DNA from: Pelotomaculum sp. UBA1371
GTDB lineage: Bacteria > Bacillota > Desulfotomaculia > Desulfotomaculales > Pelotomaculaceae
Length of the DNA stretch: 64,000 bases
Reading direction: 5' to 3'
Assembly (NCBI GenBank): GCA_002305915.1
Contig: DBRJ01000004.1
Span: 154,742-218,741, forward strand
Shown: in pieces, positions 42,921-51,149 of the stretch
Layout of the letters: every line of letters begins with the position of its first letter
Numbering within the stretch: the stretch's first letter is position 1
Notes under the pieces: generated by a model
The model's database searches: none
What the model saw: the letters and a program-made list of their open reading frames with translations, nothing else
Told to the model about the DNA's origin: nothing
Position numbers and translations under genes: made by a program

Positions 42921-43154
42921 ATGGACAGTAATGATTCCTTTTTTCAAAGCCGTGTTCCGTGGAGCAGCGAGCCCAGCTTAAAGGAAATGACCGCGGAGGT
43001 TGGAGTGGATTTCGACCGTTTTATCGAAGGTATCAAGGATGATAAAAATGATTCCGAAATGGCTCAAGAATTTAATGTCTCAGAAGAGTTAATCTATCAT
43101 CTCAAGGATCATTTCTATACCCACGGGGTTCATTCAGTTGTAGGACAAGACTGA
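42921..43154 (+). CDS. Small hypothetical protein with a helix-turn-helix-like C-terminus
   Basis: A 77-residue acidic protein, ATG behind AAAGGGAGGTG. Residues about 45-70 (MAQEFNVSEELIYHLKDHF) look like a helix-turn-helix, but no family is certain. It is transcribed divergently from nagA and monocistronic. Confidence 0.6.
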   Translation: MDSNDSFFQSRVPWSSEPSLKEMTAEVGVDFDRFIEGIKDDKNDSEMAQEFNVSEELIYHLKDHFYTHGVHSVVGQD

Positions 43155-43219
43155 TATGTTTTCTGGGCCAGTTGACCTGCAACTGACAGGATGCAGGCTG
43201 AAGGTTGAGAAAGTGTTAA

Positions 43220-43258
43220 GAGAGGTGCCGGGGGAACCATCCCCTTGACACCTCCTTT
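43220..43258. terminator. Bidirectional terminator
   Basis: GAGGTG (43222-43227) pairs with CACCTC (43249-43254), with an inner GGGG/CCCC stem. It lies between two convergent genes. Confidence 0.65.
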
Positions 43259-43273
43259 GCTACCTTTGTCTTC

Positions 43274-43918
43274 TTAAACTTTTGCGCCGCACTCATAACA
43301 GAATTTAGCCTTGTCTGTGAGTTTGGCCCCGCACTTTTTACAGTTGCCGGTTTTCTTTAGTTTTGCGCCGCATTCCGGGCAAAACTTGGCGTTTTCAGCA
43401 AGGGGCGTTTCACATTCCGGACAGGCGGCACGAATAGTCTCATCCCAGTTTTCCTGGCTCAGCTTTTTATCTTCCTGCGACATCCTGGCGTGGGCCCAAA
43501 CCTCCTCTACAGAATGGCTCGCCTGGGCTGCTGACATCTCCACACCCAGGTCCGGCGCACACTGCTTGCATAACCCCCTCCTGGTATTCCAGCAACTCTT
43601 GCGGCAAACCCAGGAAGAACAACGCGGGCACTGGGCAAAATCCGGCTTCAATTTCTCCATAGCTTCCACAAAGGCCTCATCGTGCGCCTTTTCCCAGGAG
43701 GCGGAACGAACCCTCTCACCGATATCGGCAGCCCGGCCTATGATTCCACCAAAAATGTTTCCCGCTGCCTCAAGCACATTCGTCATCTTACCGGTCATGG
43801 AGGCCTTGAAAGGCGTACGATAACCCGTGCCGCACCGGTCGCAATAAAACTCAAACTGGAATCCCTGATTTGTACTCTGGTCACTATAATTTCGGGTAAA
43901 CTCAATTTTTTCCGCCAT
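43274..43918 (-). CDS. Zinc-ribbon protein
   Basis: A 214-residue protein with several CxxC zinc-knuckle pairs: YCDRCGTGYR near the N-terminus, CPRCSSWVCRKSC and CKQC in the middle, and three C-terminal ribbons (CPECETPLAENAKFCPECG, then CKKCG, then CYECG). Zinc ribbons bind nucleic acid or protein; no enzyme domain is visible. ATG 43918 lies 8-9 bases after AAGGAG. Confidence 0.75.
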   Translation of the reverse strand: MAEKIEFTRNYSDQSTNQGFQFEFYCDRCGTGYRTPFKASMTGKMTNVLEAAGNIFGGIIGRAADIGERVRSASWEKAHDEAFVEAMEKLKPDFAQCPRCSSWVCRKSCWNTRRGLCKQCAPDLGVEMSAAQASHSVEEVWAHARMSQEDKKLSQENWDETIRAACPECETPLAENAKFCPECGAKLKKTGNCKKCGAKLTDKAKFCYECGAKV

Positions 43919-44098
43919 CACAGTATTCTCCTTTCGCCGTAGCGACCACTGGTCTCCCAGGCAGCAAATTAAAATAAGCAGACTTTGTATAATAAGCCTC
44001 GCCAGCATTATTCTACATAAAGACAGGCAAATCCTATTGCATTAACCCGAAAACCTGTTTATTTTCAGGCATACTTGTACTATTTGAGAGAATAATGG

Positions 44099-44110
44099 AG
44101 CCCCGGGGCT
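44099..44110. promoter_or_regulatory. 12-bp perfect palindrome upstream of guaB
   Basis: AGCCCCGGGGCT reads the same on both strands. It abuts the position of the guaB -35 and has no T-run, so it may be an operator. Confidence 0.4.
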
Positions 44111-44131
44111 AATGCAGAATAAAGAGGTTTA

Positions 44132-44140
44132 TGCTATAAT
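44132..44140 (+). promoter_or_regulatory. Extended -10 promoter of guaB
   Basis: TGC followed by a perfect TATAAT (44135-44140). No good -35 is present. The leader to the start codon is about 50 bases. Confidence 0.6.
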
Positions 44141-44196
44141 AGACCAATACTATTTTGGACGCAAATGCCGGTTTAAACGGCGGGGAGGTATGGCTT

Positions 44197-45663
44197 ATGT
44201 GGCCGGGAAAATTTGATAAAATGGGACTGACTTTTGATGACGTTATGATTATTCCAGCTGCTTCGGAAATCCTGCCCAGGGACGTGGATACAACATCAAA
44301 TCTAACAAATACTATCAAAATCAATATCCCTCTTATGAGTGCAGGGATGGATACCGTTACCGAATCAAGGATGGCCATTGCCATTGCCCGTGAAGGGGGT
44401 ATAGGTGTAATTCACAAAAACATGCCTATAGAACGTCAAGCCCTCGAGGTAGACCGGGTTAAACGTTCTGAACACGGTGTGATTTCGGATCCGATTTACC
44501 TTGCCCCGGACAACCTGGTTCGTGAGGCTCTGGTTTTAATGGAGAGATACAGGATTTCCGGGATTCCGGTTACCGTTAACGGCAAGTTGGTAGGGATCCT
44601 GACTAACCGTGACCTTCGTTTTGAGCAGGACTTCAGCAAGAAAATCGGGGATGTCATGACCAAGGAGAACCTTGTAACTGCACCGGTAGGTACAACCCTG
44701 GAAAACGCTAAAGTAATCCTTCAAAAATATAAAATCGAGAAATTGCCCATTGTTGATAATGACTTCAATTTACGCGGCTTAATCACCATCAAGGACATAG
44801 AAAAATCACGGCAGTTTCCCAACTCAGCCAAAGACGGACGGGGCCGCCTGTTAGTGGCAGCTGCAGTGGGCGTCGGCTCCGACACCATGCAAAGGGTAGA
44901 GGCCCTGGTAAAAGCAAATGTTGATGCCATAGTCGTAGATACAGCTCATGGCCATTCCAGGGGGGTCCTGGAAACCGTGTCAATAATAAAAGAGAAATAC
45001 CCGGAAGCTTCCGTCATTGCCGGCAACGTAGCTACCGCAGAAGGTACCCGGGACCTCATTGCGGCAGGAGCCGATGCAGTCAAGGTGGGAATAGGCCCTG
45101 GTTCCATTTGCACCACCCGTGTTGTTGCGGGAATTGGTGTTCCCCAAATCACGGCGGTTTACGACTGCGCCAGTGAAGCAGCGGGGCATGGTATACCGAT
45201 TATAGCAGACGGGGGCGTCAAGTATTCCGGCGACATCACAAAGGCAATCGCTGCCGGAGCAGATGTCGTAATGCTGGGAAGCATCCTGGCCGGTACGGAG
45301 GAAAGTCCTGGAGAGCTGGAGATTTATCAGGGGCGCAGTTACAAAGTATACCGTGGGATGGGTTCCCTTGCCGCCATGAAAGAAGGCAGTAAAGACCGTT
45401 ATTTCCAGGAACAGACTGATAGTGAAAACAAACTGGTGCCCGAAGGAGTAGAGGGGCGGGTACCCTTTAAAGGCTCTTTGTCCGAGTCGGTGTATCAGCT
45501 GATTGGTGGTCTGAGAGCCGGCATGGGTTATGCCGGATGCCGTACCATCAGCGAATTGAAAACAAAAACAAGATTTATCCGCTGTACAGCTGCCGGACTG
45601 AAAGAAAGCCATCCCCATGATGTCGTGATTACGAAAGAAGCGCCTAACTACAGCATCCGTTAA
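44197..45663 (+). CDS. guaB: IMP dehydrogenase
   Basis: Oxidises IMP to XMP with NAD+, the committed step of GMP synthesis. In 488 residues: LTFDDVMIIP and SAGMDTVTE at the N-terminus, two CBS domains (about 95-205), the catalytic cysteine loop GIGPGSICTTR, and the flap and GSLAAM segments. ATG 44197 follows GGGGAGGT; the frame is open upstream but lacks a ribosome-binding site. Confidence 0.97.
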   Translation: MWPGKFDKMGLTFDDVMIIPAASEILPRDVDTTSNLTNTIKINIPLMSAGMDTVTESRMAIAIAREGGIGVIHKNMPIERQALEVDRVKRSEHGVISDPIYLAPDNLVREALVLMERYRISGIPVTVNGKLVGILTNRDLRFEQDFSKKIGDVMTKENLVTAPVGTTLENAKVILQKYKIEKLPIVDNDFNLRGLITIKDIEKSRQFPNSAKDGRGRLLVAAAVGVGSDTMQRVEALVKANVDAIVVDTAHGHSRGVLETVSIIKEKYPEASVIAGNVATAEGTRDLIAAGADAVKVGIGPGSICTTRVVAGIGVPQITAVYDCASEAAGHGIPIIADGGVKYSGDITKAIAAGADVVMLGSILAGTEESPGELEIYQGRSYKVYRGMGSLAAMKEGSKDRYFQEQTDSENKLVPEGVEGRVPFKGSLSESVYQLIGGLRAGMGYAGCRTISELKTKTRFIRCTAAGLKESHPHDVVITKEAPNYSIR

Positions 45664-45736
45664 ATCATTTGAGAACCTGCTACAGAAAGAACAATCCGGG
45701 GCATAAACTAGCCCTAAAGACGGATTGAAAACCATA

Positions 45737-45790
45737 AGAACCTGCAATAGCCGGAAGAATCCGGGCGTTGCAGGTTCTGACTTTTAAAAA
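45737..45790. terminator. Bidirectional terminator between guaB and the AcuA-like gene
   Basis: A perfect 11-bp stem AGAACCTGCAA/TTGCAGGTTCT (45737-45747 with 45768-45778) with inner GCCGGA/TCCGGGC pairing. A partial second copy of the left arm and of AATCCGGG lies 65-75 bases upstream. Confidence 0.75.
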
Positions 45791-45797
45791 AAGCTTT

Positions 45798-46418
45798 TTA
45801 AAACAGCTTATTTTCAAACAGCATGGCCTCAAAAAGATCGATGGCGTCTTTTCTTACATGTTTGCCCATCCTGACCATAAAAACGTTTGCCGGGTGTTCA
45901 ATAATATCGGGGTCATCAGTGGCTCTTCTTTTCAAGCCTACTGAGCCAAAAAGTTTAGCCAGCATTTTTTGATAAGTGAACAATTCCAGGCGGCTGTTCT
46001 TTAAATCCCAGTGCCAGCAAAATTCAATGGTTACAACTATATAGTTTTCTAAAACGGGATTACTGAAAGCTTCCTTTAAGAGGGCTTCGGCAATCCCATA
46101 TTTTCGCCATTCCGGGCTGATCTCGATACCGCCCAATTCCAGAATAAGCGGGTGCTTGCTCCATCTGCTGTATTCATCAGGATAATGGAAAGTAAGGTAC
46201 CCGATAATCTCCAGACCGTGCCTGGCAATATAAACCATTCCCTCAGGCAATTTCGAAATCGCAATGAGCGCTTCTTTTTGTTTGGCGGTGGGACGAAAGT
46301 TTGTCAACTTCCTGTTCATGAAGAGGCTTTCCAGCTTGGCCGCCTTTACGGGACCTTCCAAAAAAACCTCGCCCTGGGAAGTTTGAATTGATTCAACTTC
46401 GTAACAGGCTATGCTCAT
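45798..46418 (-). CDS. acuA: AcuA-like protein N-acetyltransferase
   Basis: In B. subtilis AcuA acetylates a lysine of acetyl-CoA synthetase and switches it off. The 206-residue protein matches AcuA in length and layout, with a GNAT acetyl-CoA site in ISPEWRKYGIAEALLKEAF. ATG follows TCCGGAGGTGA. The usual partners acuB, acuC and acsA are not in this window, so the target is an inference. The 287 bases upstream are AT-rich. Confidence 0.7.
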   Translation of the reverse strand: MSIACYEVESIQTSQGEVFLEGPVKAAKLESLFMNRKLTNFRPTAKQKEALIAISKLPEGMVYIARHGLEIIGYLTFHYPDEYSRWSKHPLILELGGIEISPEWRKYGIAEALLKEAFSNPVLENYIVVTIEFCWHWDLKNSRLELFTYQKMLAKLFGSVGLKRRATDDPDIIEHPANVFMVRMGKHVRKDAIDLFEAMLFENKLF

Positions 46419-46587
46419 AAGGTTTCACCTCCGGAGGCCTTTAATAGAATTCCTCGCGCTACCGCTGAAGGATTAATATCGACCATTCGGACCTTATTTT
46501 AGACCTTTCAGATTTATTATATGGCATCAGGGAGTTTTTAATCAAGTTATATATTCCTTCCTCGAACATTTTCCAAATAAATATATG

Positions 46588-46617
46588 TTGAATTATGTAG
46601 GAAATATTTTATATTAT
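46588..46617 (+). promoter_or_regulatory. Possible promoter of the winged-helix/coiled-coil gene
   Basis: TTGAAT (46588-46593), an 18-base spacer and TATTAT (46612-46617) in a very AT-rich interval. Confidence 0.4.
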
Positions 46618-46705
46618 CAAATATGTAAATTAAAGGAAATCTAATACTGGTGGTTGAATCCTTTATGAAACACAAATAATTCTCCAAGGAAGGTGAATCT
46701 TTTAA

Positions 46706-48103
46706 ATGGGTGGGAAACTTAATTCCCTGACCGATGTCTTGAAAAAAACACTTTTCTTTTTTGAAGCCCTGTCGGTAGCTGAGTTGGCGCCCCATGTCCA
46801 GAGGAAGATGCTGAAGGATTACTCCCTGCCGCAGGTGGAAGAAAAGGTCAACCTTTGCCTCAAGCAGAATGAATGTTTTTACCGGGAAAAGGATTACTGG
46901 CGCCTGAACCTGGAAGGGAACAAGGAAAACGATCAGTTTTACTCCTTGCTTCTAAAAAAGGGCCAGCCACAAAATCTTCGTGAGGTTTTGAAAAACACAA
47001 ACACCAAAAAGAGAAAGGTAAAAAAACTGCTTTCAGAGGAAGCCAGCCTGATTAGCGACGGGAGATTTATTCAACTGGACAACGGTTACTGGGGCTTAAC
47101 TGAATGGGAGGTTGAAACAAGTCATTACTCGTTAAAAAATTTAGTTATCAAAGCAATGAAAATTCACCCTGGTGGACTCTCTTTGCAACAGCTGCATAAG
47201 GTAATTAATTCCTGGCGAGAAACGGACATCAAGACCCTGGAAGGAGTTCTTCGAAAACTACCCTACTTTGAATTAGCAGGCGAAGAGGTCTGGAGTTACA
47301 ATCCCACAATAAGGGTCCTGTATGAAGATTTGCTAAAAAAGTTTCTGCTGATGATCAATAAGCAAAAAACTCGCTGGCATCGCAGCAAAGCACAGTGGAA
47401 GAGCAAATATGATTCAATTCAAAAACACTACCAGGAGGCTGTGACTGGAAAAAGGGAAGCCGCAGCCGCACTGGCCGAAAAAATGGAACTGGAGGGTCAG
47501 CATGAATACTTATTAACACAGATGGCCGAAAAAGACCTCCTTCTCTCATTACGCAAGAGAGAGATTCTACGTTACAGGGAACATATCAACAAACTGGAAG
47601 CAAAGTCCAACAGCATTCTTTACCAGTGCCGCCTCTGGGTCAAACGGACAAAGGAAGCGCAGGAGGAAATTGCTAGACAAAAGGAACTCCTGGCTAAAAC
47701 CCAGGGCAGTCTCGAGGGCCTTTTTACCAAACTCCAGCAATATAAAGAAAAAGACCGGGAAAACAAGGCCAGGTTAGCTGAAATGAAGGAACAGCATAGT
47801 ACCAGGATAGCAGAACTACAAACCGAAATTGTAGAACTCAAGCAGAAAGCAGATCGGGAGAGGACCTCCCATATTATCGAACAGCGGCGCATGCAGGAAG
47901 AAATCAATGCCCTGAGCAACGATTTGAAAAAGTCGCTCAGAATGGAGGAGGAGCAGCAGAGGTCTTATCTCTTGGCCCAGCAGGAACTGGCCGCTGCCAG
48001 GGAAGAAAACAAGGACATCGAAAGGAGGTTAAAAAATCCCCTGGTGCGCTTTATCATCAAGATTTGCGGGTTTTTTGGCAAATATTACAGACAATCGTTC
48101 TAA
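46706..48103 (+). CDS. Winged-helix and coiled-coil protein of unknown function
   Basis: A 465-residue protein. The first ~225 residues look like three successive winged-helix units, each ending in a short aromatic wing segment (YWRLN near 63, GYWGLTEWE near 130, VWSYNPT near 198), similar to HARE-HTH domains. Residues about 225-445 form a long charged coiled coil, and a basic, hydrophobic tail (PLVRFIIKICGFFGKYY) ends it, which could bind the membrane. ATG follows AAGGAAGGTGA. It is monocistronic. No function is known to me; a DNA- or protein-binding scaffold is the plain reading. Confidence 0.75.
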   Translation: MGGKLNSLTDVLKKTLFFFEALSVAELAPHVQRKMLKDYSLPQVEEKVNLCLKQNECFYREKDYWRLNLEGNKENDQFYSLLLKKGQPQNLREVLKNTNTKKRKVKKLLSEEASLISDGRFIQLDNGYWGLTEWEVETSHYSLKNLVIKAMKIHPGGLSLQQLHKVINSWRETDIKTLEGVLRKLPYFELAGEEVWSYNPTIRVLYEDLLKKFLLMINKQKTRWHRSKAQWKSKYDSIQKHYQEAVTGKREAAAALAEKMELEGQHEYLLTQMAEKDLLLSLRKREILRYREHINKLEAKSNSILYQCRLWVKRTKEAQEEIARQKELLAKTQGSLEGLFTKLQQYKEKDRENKARLAEMKEQHSTRIAELQTEIVELKQKADRERTSHIIEQRRMQEEINALSNDLKKSLRMEEEQQRSYLLAQQELAAAREENKDIERRLKNPLVRFIIKICGFFGKYYRQSF

Positions 48104-48274
48104 CAGGGATTTCAGGATTGGAGAGAAACAAGATCTACCTGTGCAAATTTAGAGGCTGTTGAATAAAATAAAGCGGAATCCAACAAAAATAAACGTACGG
48201 GTTCCCGGTAAGATTAAAACTCACCACAGCATTAAAGGAAAATTTAACGCATTTAAAAAGAGGAGAGTAAGATC

Positions 48275-49459
48275 TTGATTTATTTCGACAGCGCTGCTAC
48301 ATCCTGGCCTAAGCCCAGGGAAGTCTGGGAAGCGATGGAACACTGCATCAAATTTGCAGGAGCCAATCCGGGCAGATCCGGACACCAGATGGCTCTTAAG
48401 GCGGGCCGTCTGGTGGACGAAGCCAGGGAACTGCTGGCCTCGTTGTTTAAAATCCAAAACCCCGACCGGATCGTGTTTACCTTAAATGCAACGGAGGCTT
48501 TGAACCTCGCCTTAAAGGGCTTTTTGAAAAAGGGGGACCATGTTGTAACCAGCTCCATGGAACACAACTCAGTGACACGCCCGCTGCACGTTTTGCGGGG
48601 AAAAGGGGTTGAGGTAACCAAGGTCCCCTGCTCCGCAGATGGTTCGATCAAAGTAAAAGATATTGAAGCAGCGTTAAGACCGAACACTGCCGCTGTAGTT
48701 ATTACTCATGCCTCAAATGTCACGGGTACGCTCATGCCCGTTGGTGAAATAGGCCAGCTCACTAAAAAAAAGGGGGTACGCCTGATTGTCGACGCTGCCC
48801 AAACAGCCGGAGTTTTCGACCTGGATGTTACTTTTATGGGCATCCACCTGCTGGCGTTCCCGGGGCACAAGGGGCTTTACGGTCCCACTGGAACCGGTGG
48901 ACTATATATTGCCGAAGGCCTGGAACTGACACCTCTCAAGGAAGGCGGCACAGGCAGCAAATCAGAAATCCCGGACCAACCGGACCTGATGCCGGAACGT
49001 TATGAAAGCGGTACAATTAATTCAGTGGGCCTGGCCGGTCTGGCGGCAGGTTTAAAATTTATTAGAAGGGAGGGCATGGATCAGATTAGAAGTCATGAAA
49101 TGAACTTAACCCGGCGTTTTTTGGAAGGGGCGGCAGATATTAAAGGACTCACTGTGTACGGTCCAAAAGAGCTTTACGCCAGAGCGCCCGTAGTTTCCTT
49201 CAGCCTGGAGGGAAAGCCGGCCGGAGTAGTTGGGACCATGCTGGATCAGCAATATAAAATCGCCTGCCGGGCAGGCCTGCACTGTGCCCCGGACGCTCAT
49301 AAAACTCTGGGTACATATAAGCAAAAACTTGTTCGTTTCAGCTTTTCCTATTTCAACGATGAAAGAGAGGTTGACACTGCCATCCGTTCCTTGCAGGAGA
49401 TTGCCGCCATACCACCGGAGAAATTCAATAAAAAAGAAGATAAATCCTGCGGCTGCTGA
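48275..49459 (+). CDS. Cysteine desulfurase family protein (EF2568 type)
   Basis: A class V PLP aminotransferase fold of 394 residues that should mobilise sulfur (or selenium) from cysteine (or selenocysteine). Seen: FDSAATSWPKP, the PLP lysine Lys199 in FPGHKGLYGP, the candidate active cysteine in CRAGLHCAPDAH, and a C-terminal SCGC tail. The layout fits the EF2568 subgroup, which in Enterococcus lies with genes for selenium-dependent molybdenum hydroxylases. TTG 48275 follows AAGAGGAG. It is solitary here; mnmH at 14.5 kb shows selenium use in this organism. Confidence 0.8.
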   Translation: MIYFDSAATSWPKPREVWEAMEHCIKFAGANPGRSGHQMALKAGRLVDEARELLASLFKIQNPDRIVFTLNATEALNLALKGFLKKGDHVVTSSMEHNSVTRPLHVLRGKGVEVTKVPCSADGSIKVKDIEAALRPNTAAVVITHASNVTGTLMPVGEIGQLTKKKGVRLIVDAAQTAGVFDLDVTFMGIHLLAFPGHKGLYGPTGTGGLYIAEGLELTPLKEGGTGSKSEIPDQPDLMPERYESGTINSVGLAGLAAGLKFIRREGMDQIRSHEMNLTRRFLEGAADIKGLTVYGPKELYARAPVVSFSLEGKPAGVVGTMLDQQYKIACRAGLHCAPDAHKTLGTYKQKLVRFSFSYFNDEREVDTAIRSLQEIAAIPPEKFNKKEDKSCGC

Positions 49460-49483
49460 AAACTTTTCCAGATCTCAAAACTC

Positions 49484-50023
49484 TCAAAACTCGATGCCCT
49501 GGCGTGCCTCTACGCCATGATAATAGGGATGGTTCACGAGAGTAACATCGCTGACCACATCCCCCACTTCAATAATCTCCCTGGGCGCGTAACGGCCGGT
49601 AAGGACAAGTTCCATTTCATCAGGCTTATTCTTAATCAGTTCCAGAACGTCCTTTAAAGGAATCAGCTTAAAGTCCAAAGCGACATTGATCTCATCGAGA
49701 ATGACCAGATCATAATAGTTTTCTGCGACCACCTTTTTTGCCAGGGCCAATCCCTCAAGGGCCAGGCGGATGTCAACCTCAGCCGGCTCCTCCTTGCTTA
49801 CAAAGGTTTCCAGTCCGGATTGAACAATGGTCAGATTCGGAAGATATTTGTCCGCCGCCTTGAGCTCCCCGTAATTCTTGCTTCCCTTCATGAACTGAAG
49901 CATAAAGACTTTCCCGCCGTGGCCAATAACCCGAAGAGCCAGGCCCAGGGCAGCTGTGGTTTTCCCCTTTCCGCCTCCCGTATAAACATGGACCATGCCT
50001 CTTCTATGTGTTTTTGTTCCCAC
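49484..50023 (-). CDS. cobO: Corrinoid adenosyltransferase (CobO/BtuR type)
   Basis: Transfers the adenosyl group of ATP to cob(I)alamin or cobinamide, supplying coenzyme B12 and the substrate of CobU. The 179 residues contain the P-loop GGGKGKTTAALG and ILDEINVALDF. GTG 50023 lies after AAGGAGGTAAAACA. It is the last gene of a leftward operon with two DUF2229-type proteins and is not under the cobalamin riboswitch of the main operon. Confidence 0.93.
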   Translation of the reverse strand: MGTKTHRRGMVHVYTGGGKGKTTAALGLALRVIGHGGKVFMLQFMKGSKNYGELKAADKYLPNLTIVQSGLETFVSKEEPAEVDIRLALEGLALAKKVVAENYYDLVILDEINVALDFKLIPLKDVLELIKNKPDEMELVLTGRYAPREIIEVGDVVSDVTLVNHPYYHGVEARQGIEF

Positions 50024-50045
50024 TGTTTTACCTCCTTTAATGATC

Positions 50046-51149
50046 TTAACCTGTTAAACACTTCGCACCGGCCTGGAAGCGTTTTTTTCTCCTCATAAGA
50101 TCCGTAAATGCCTCCAGGCGGGTTGTCATTCCGGCTTTTCCGGTCTGCTCGTCCAGGAAAAAAGTGAGCACAGGAATATCATAGTCTTTACTGACCCTGG
50201 GCAGGATGGTCCGGGCAACAATTTCCGGGATGCAGGTAAAGGGCGCCAACTGGATGATGCCGTCAAAACCCCGCTTGGAATAGAGTATGGTATGCCCTAT
50301 GGAATCACGGCCGTGTCCGCCGACCAGTTCCGGCAGGTAGGGAGAAGCCGCCTCTTTTATGGTCAGACCATGAGTTGTCTCATTCCAGGTATTGTCCCGG
50401 GTCCAACCGGTCAGAAACATGGATCTCTCCACCTCAACACCAAGATCGCCCAGGGTTTCTTCAATCTCCAGGTTGCTTGCCGGCTCCAGGAGTACATAAA
50501 TCTCCCCGACAATTCCCACCTTTAGGACCTCTCTGGAAGAATCCTGGGGAATACTGCGCAGGGCTTCCAGGGCCGCCGCTTCCGCTTCGGCGATTTGCTC
50601 CATGGTATAGGCCCCGCTAATCCAGTCCAGCACCTTTTTATATACAGCGGTTGTGGTTCCGCGCTTTATTTCCCTGGGCCGGACCACGTGGCTCAGCTTC
50701 TCGGCGTTGTCCAGGGCCTGGAGCATGCGCCAGCCGCGCTTAATACAATCAATAATTCCCCTGATGGAAACGCGGGCTTTATTCAGAGCCCTGACGTTCT
50801 TAATAAAATTAAGAGGGTAAAGGCGTGGCGGTTCGAATACAATCATTTTTAGATCATAACCCAGATCCTGCAAAATTTTATGGTGGAGCATGGCGTATTC
50901 CCCCGCCCGGCAGGGACCCACACCTCCACTGGTAACTATTGTCCCTGCCCCCATTTCAACGGCTTCAAGATAAGTACCCATTAATATTTTGAGAGGAAAA
51001 CAGGCAAATTCAGGGGAATGGCGTACCCCCAGGTCCAATGTCCGCTTATTGGGACGAAGAGGTACTACAACCTCATTGCCCAGATCCTCCAGCAGCAATT
51101 TAAAGGCCCGCCAGGACTCCCCCATCCGGGGAAACGTTACTTTTGACAT
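50046..51149 (-). CDS. DUF2229/COG3581-type acyl-CoA dehydratase activase-related protein
   Basis: A 367-residue homologue of the 2-hydroxyacyl-CoA dehydratase/activase-associated family. Candidate iron-sulfur ligands are Cys50 (ACFPLK), Cys80 (GPCRAGEY) and Cys306 (FTCIPE), and the family segment LDEQTGKAGMTTRLEAF is near the C-terminus. It overlaps the upstream paralogue by 13 bases. These proteins resemble the cluster-binding subunits of enzymes driven by an ATP-dependent activase, but no such ATPase is encoded nearby. The reaction is unknown. Confidence 0.75.
   Translation of the reverse strand: MSKVTFPRMGESWRAFKLLLEDLGNEVVVPLRPNKRTLDLGVRHSPEFACFPLKILMGTYLEAVEMGAGTIVTSGGVGPCRAGEYAMLHHKILQDLGYDLKMIVFEPPRLYPLNFIKNVRALNKARVSIRGIIDCIKRGWRMLQALDNAEKLSHVVRPREIKRGTTTAVYKKVLDWISGAYTMEQIAEAEAAALEALRSIPQDSSREVLKVGIVGEIYVLLEPASNLEIEETLGDLGVEVERSMFLTGWTRDNTWNETTHGLTIKEAASPYLPELVGGHGRDSIGHTILYSKRGFDGIIQLAPFTCIPEIVARTILPRVSKDYDIPVLTFFLDEQTGKAGMTTRLEAFTDLMRRKKRFQAGAKCLTG

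Noticed and set aside
43311..43823. 170-codon plus-strand frame opposite the zinc-ribbon gene
   Set aside because: Antisense of a gene with clear CxxC motifs; no start signals.
44980..45747. 255-codon minus-strand frame opposite guaB
   Set aside because: Complementary to the certain guaB frame; product has no family features.
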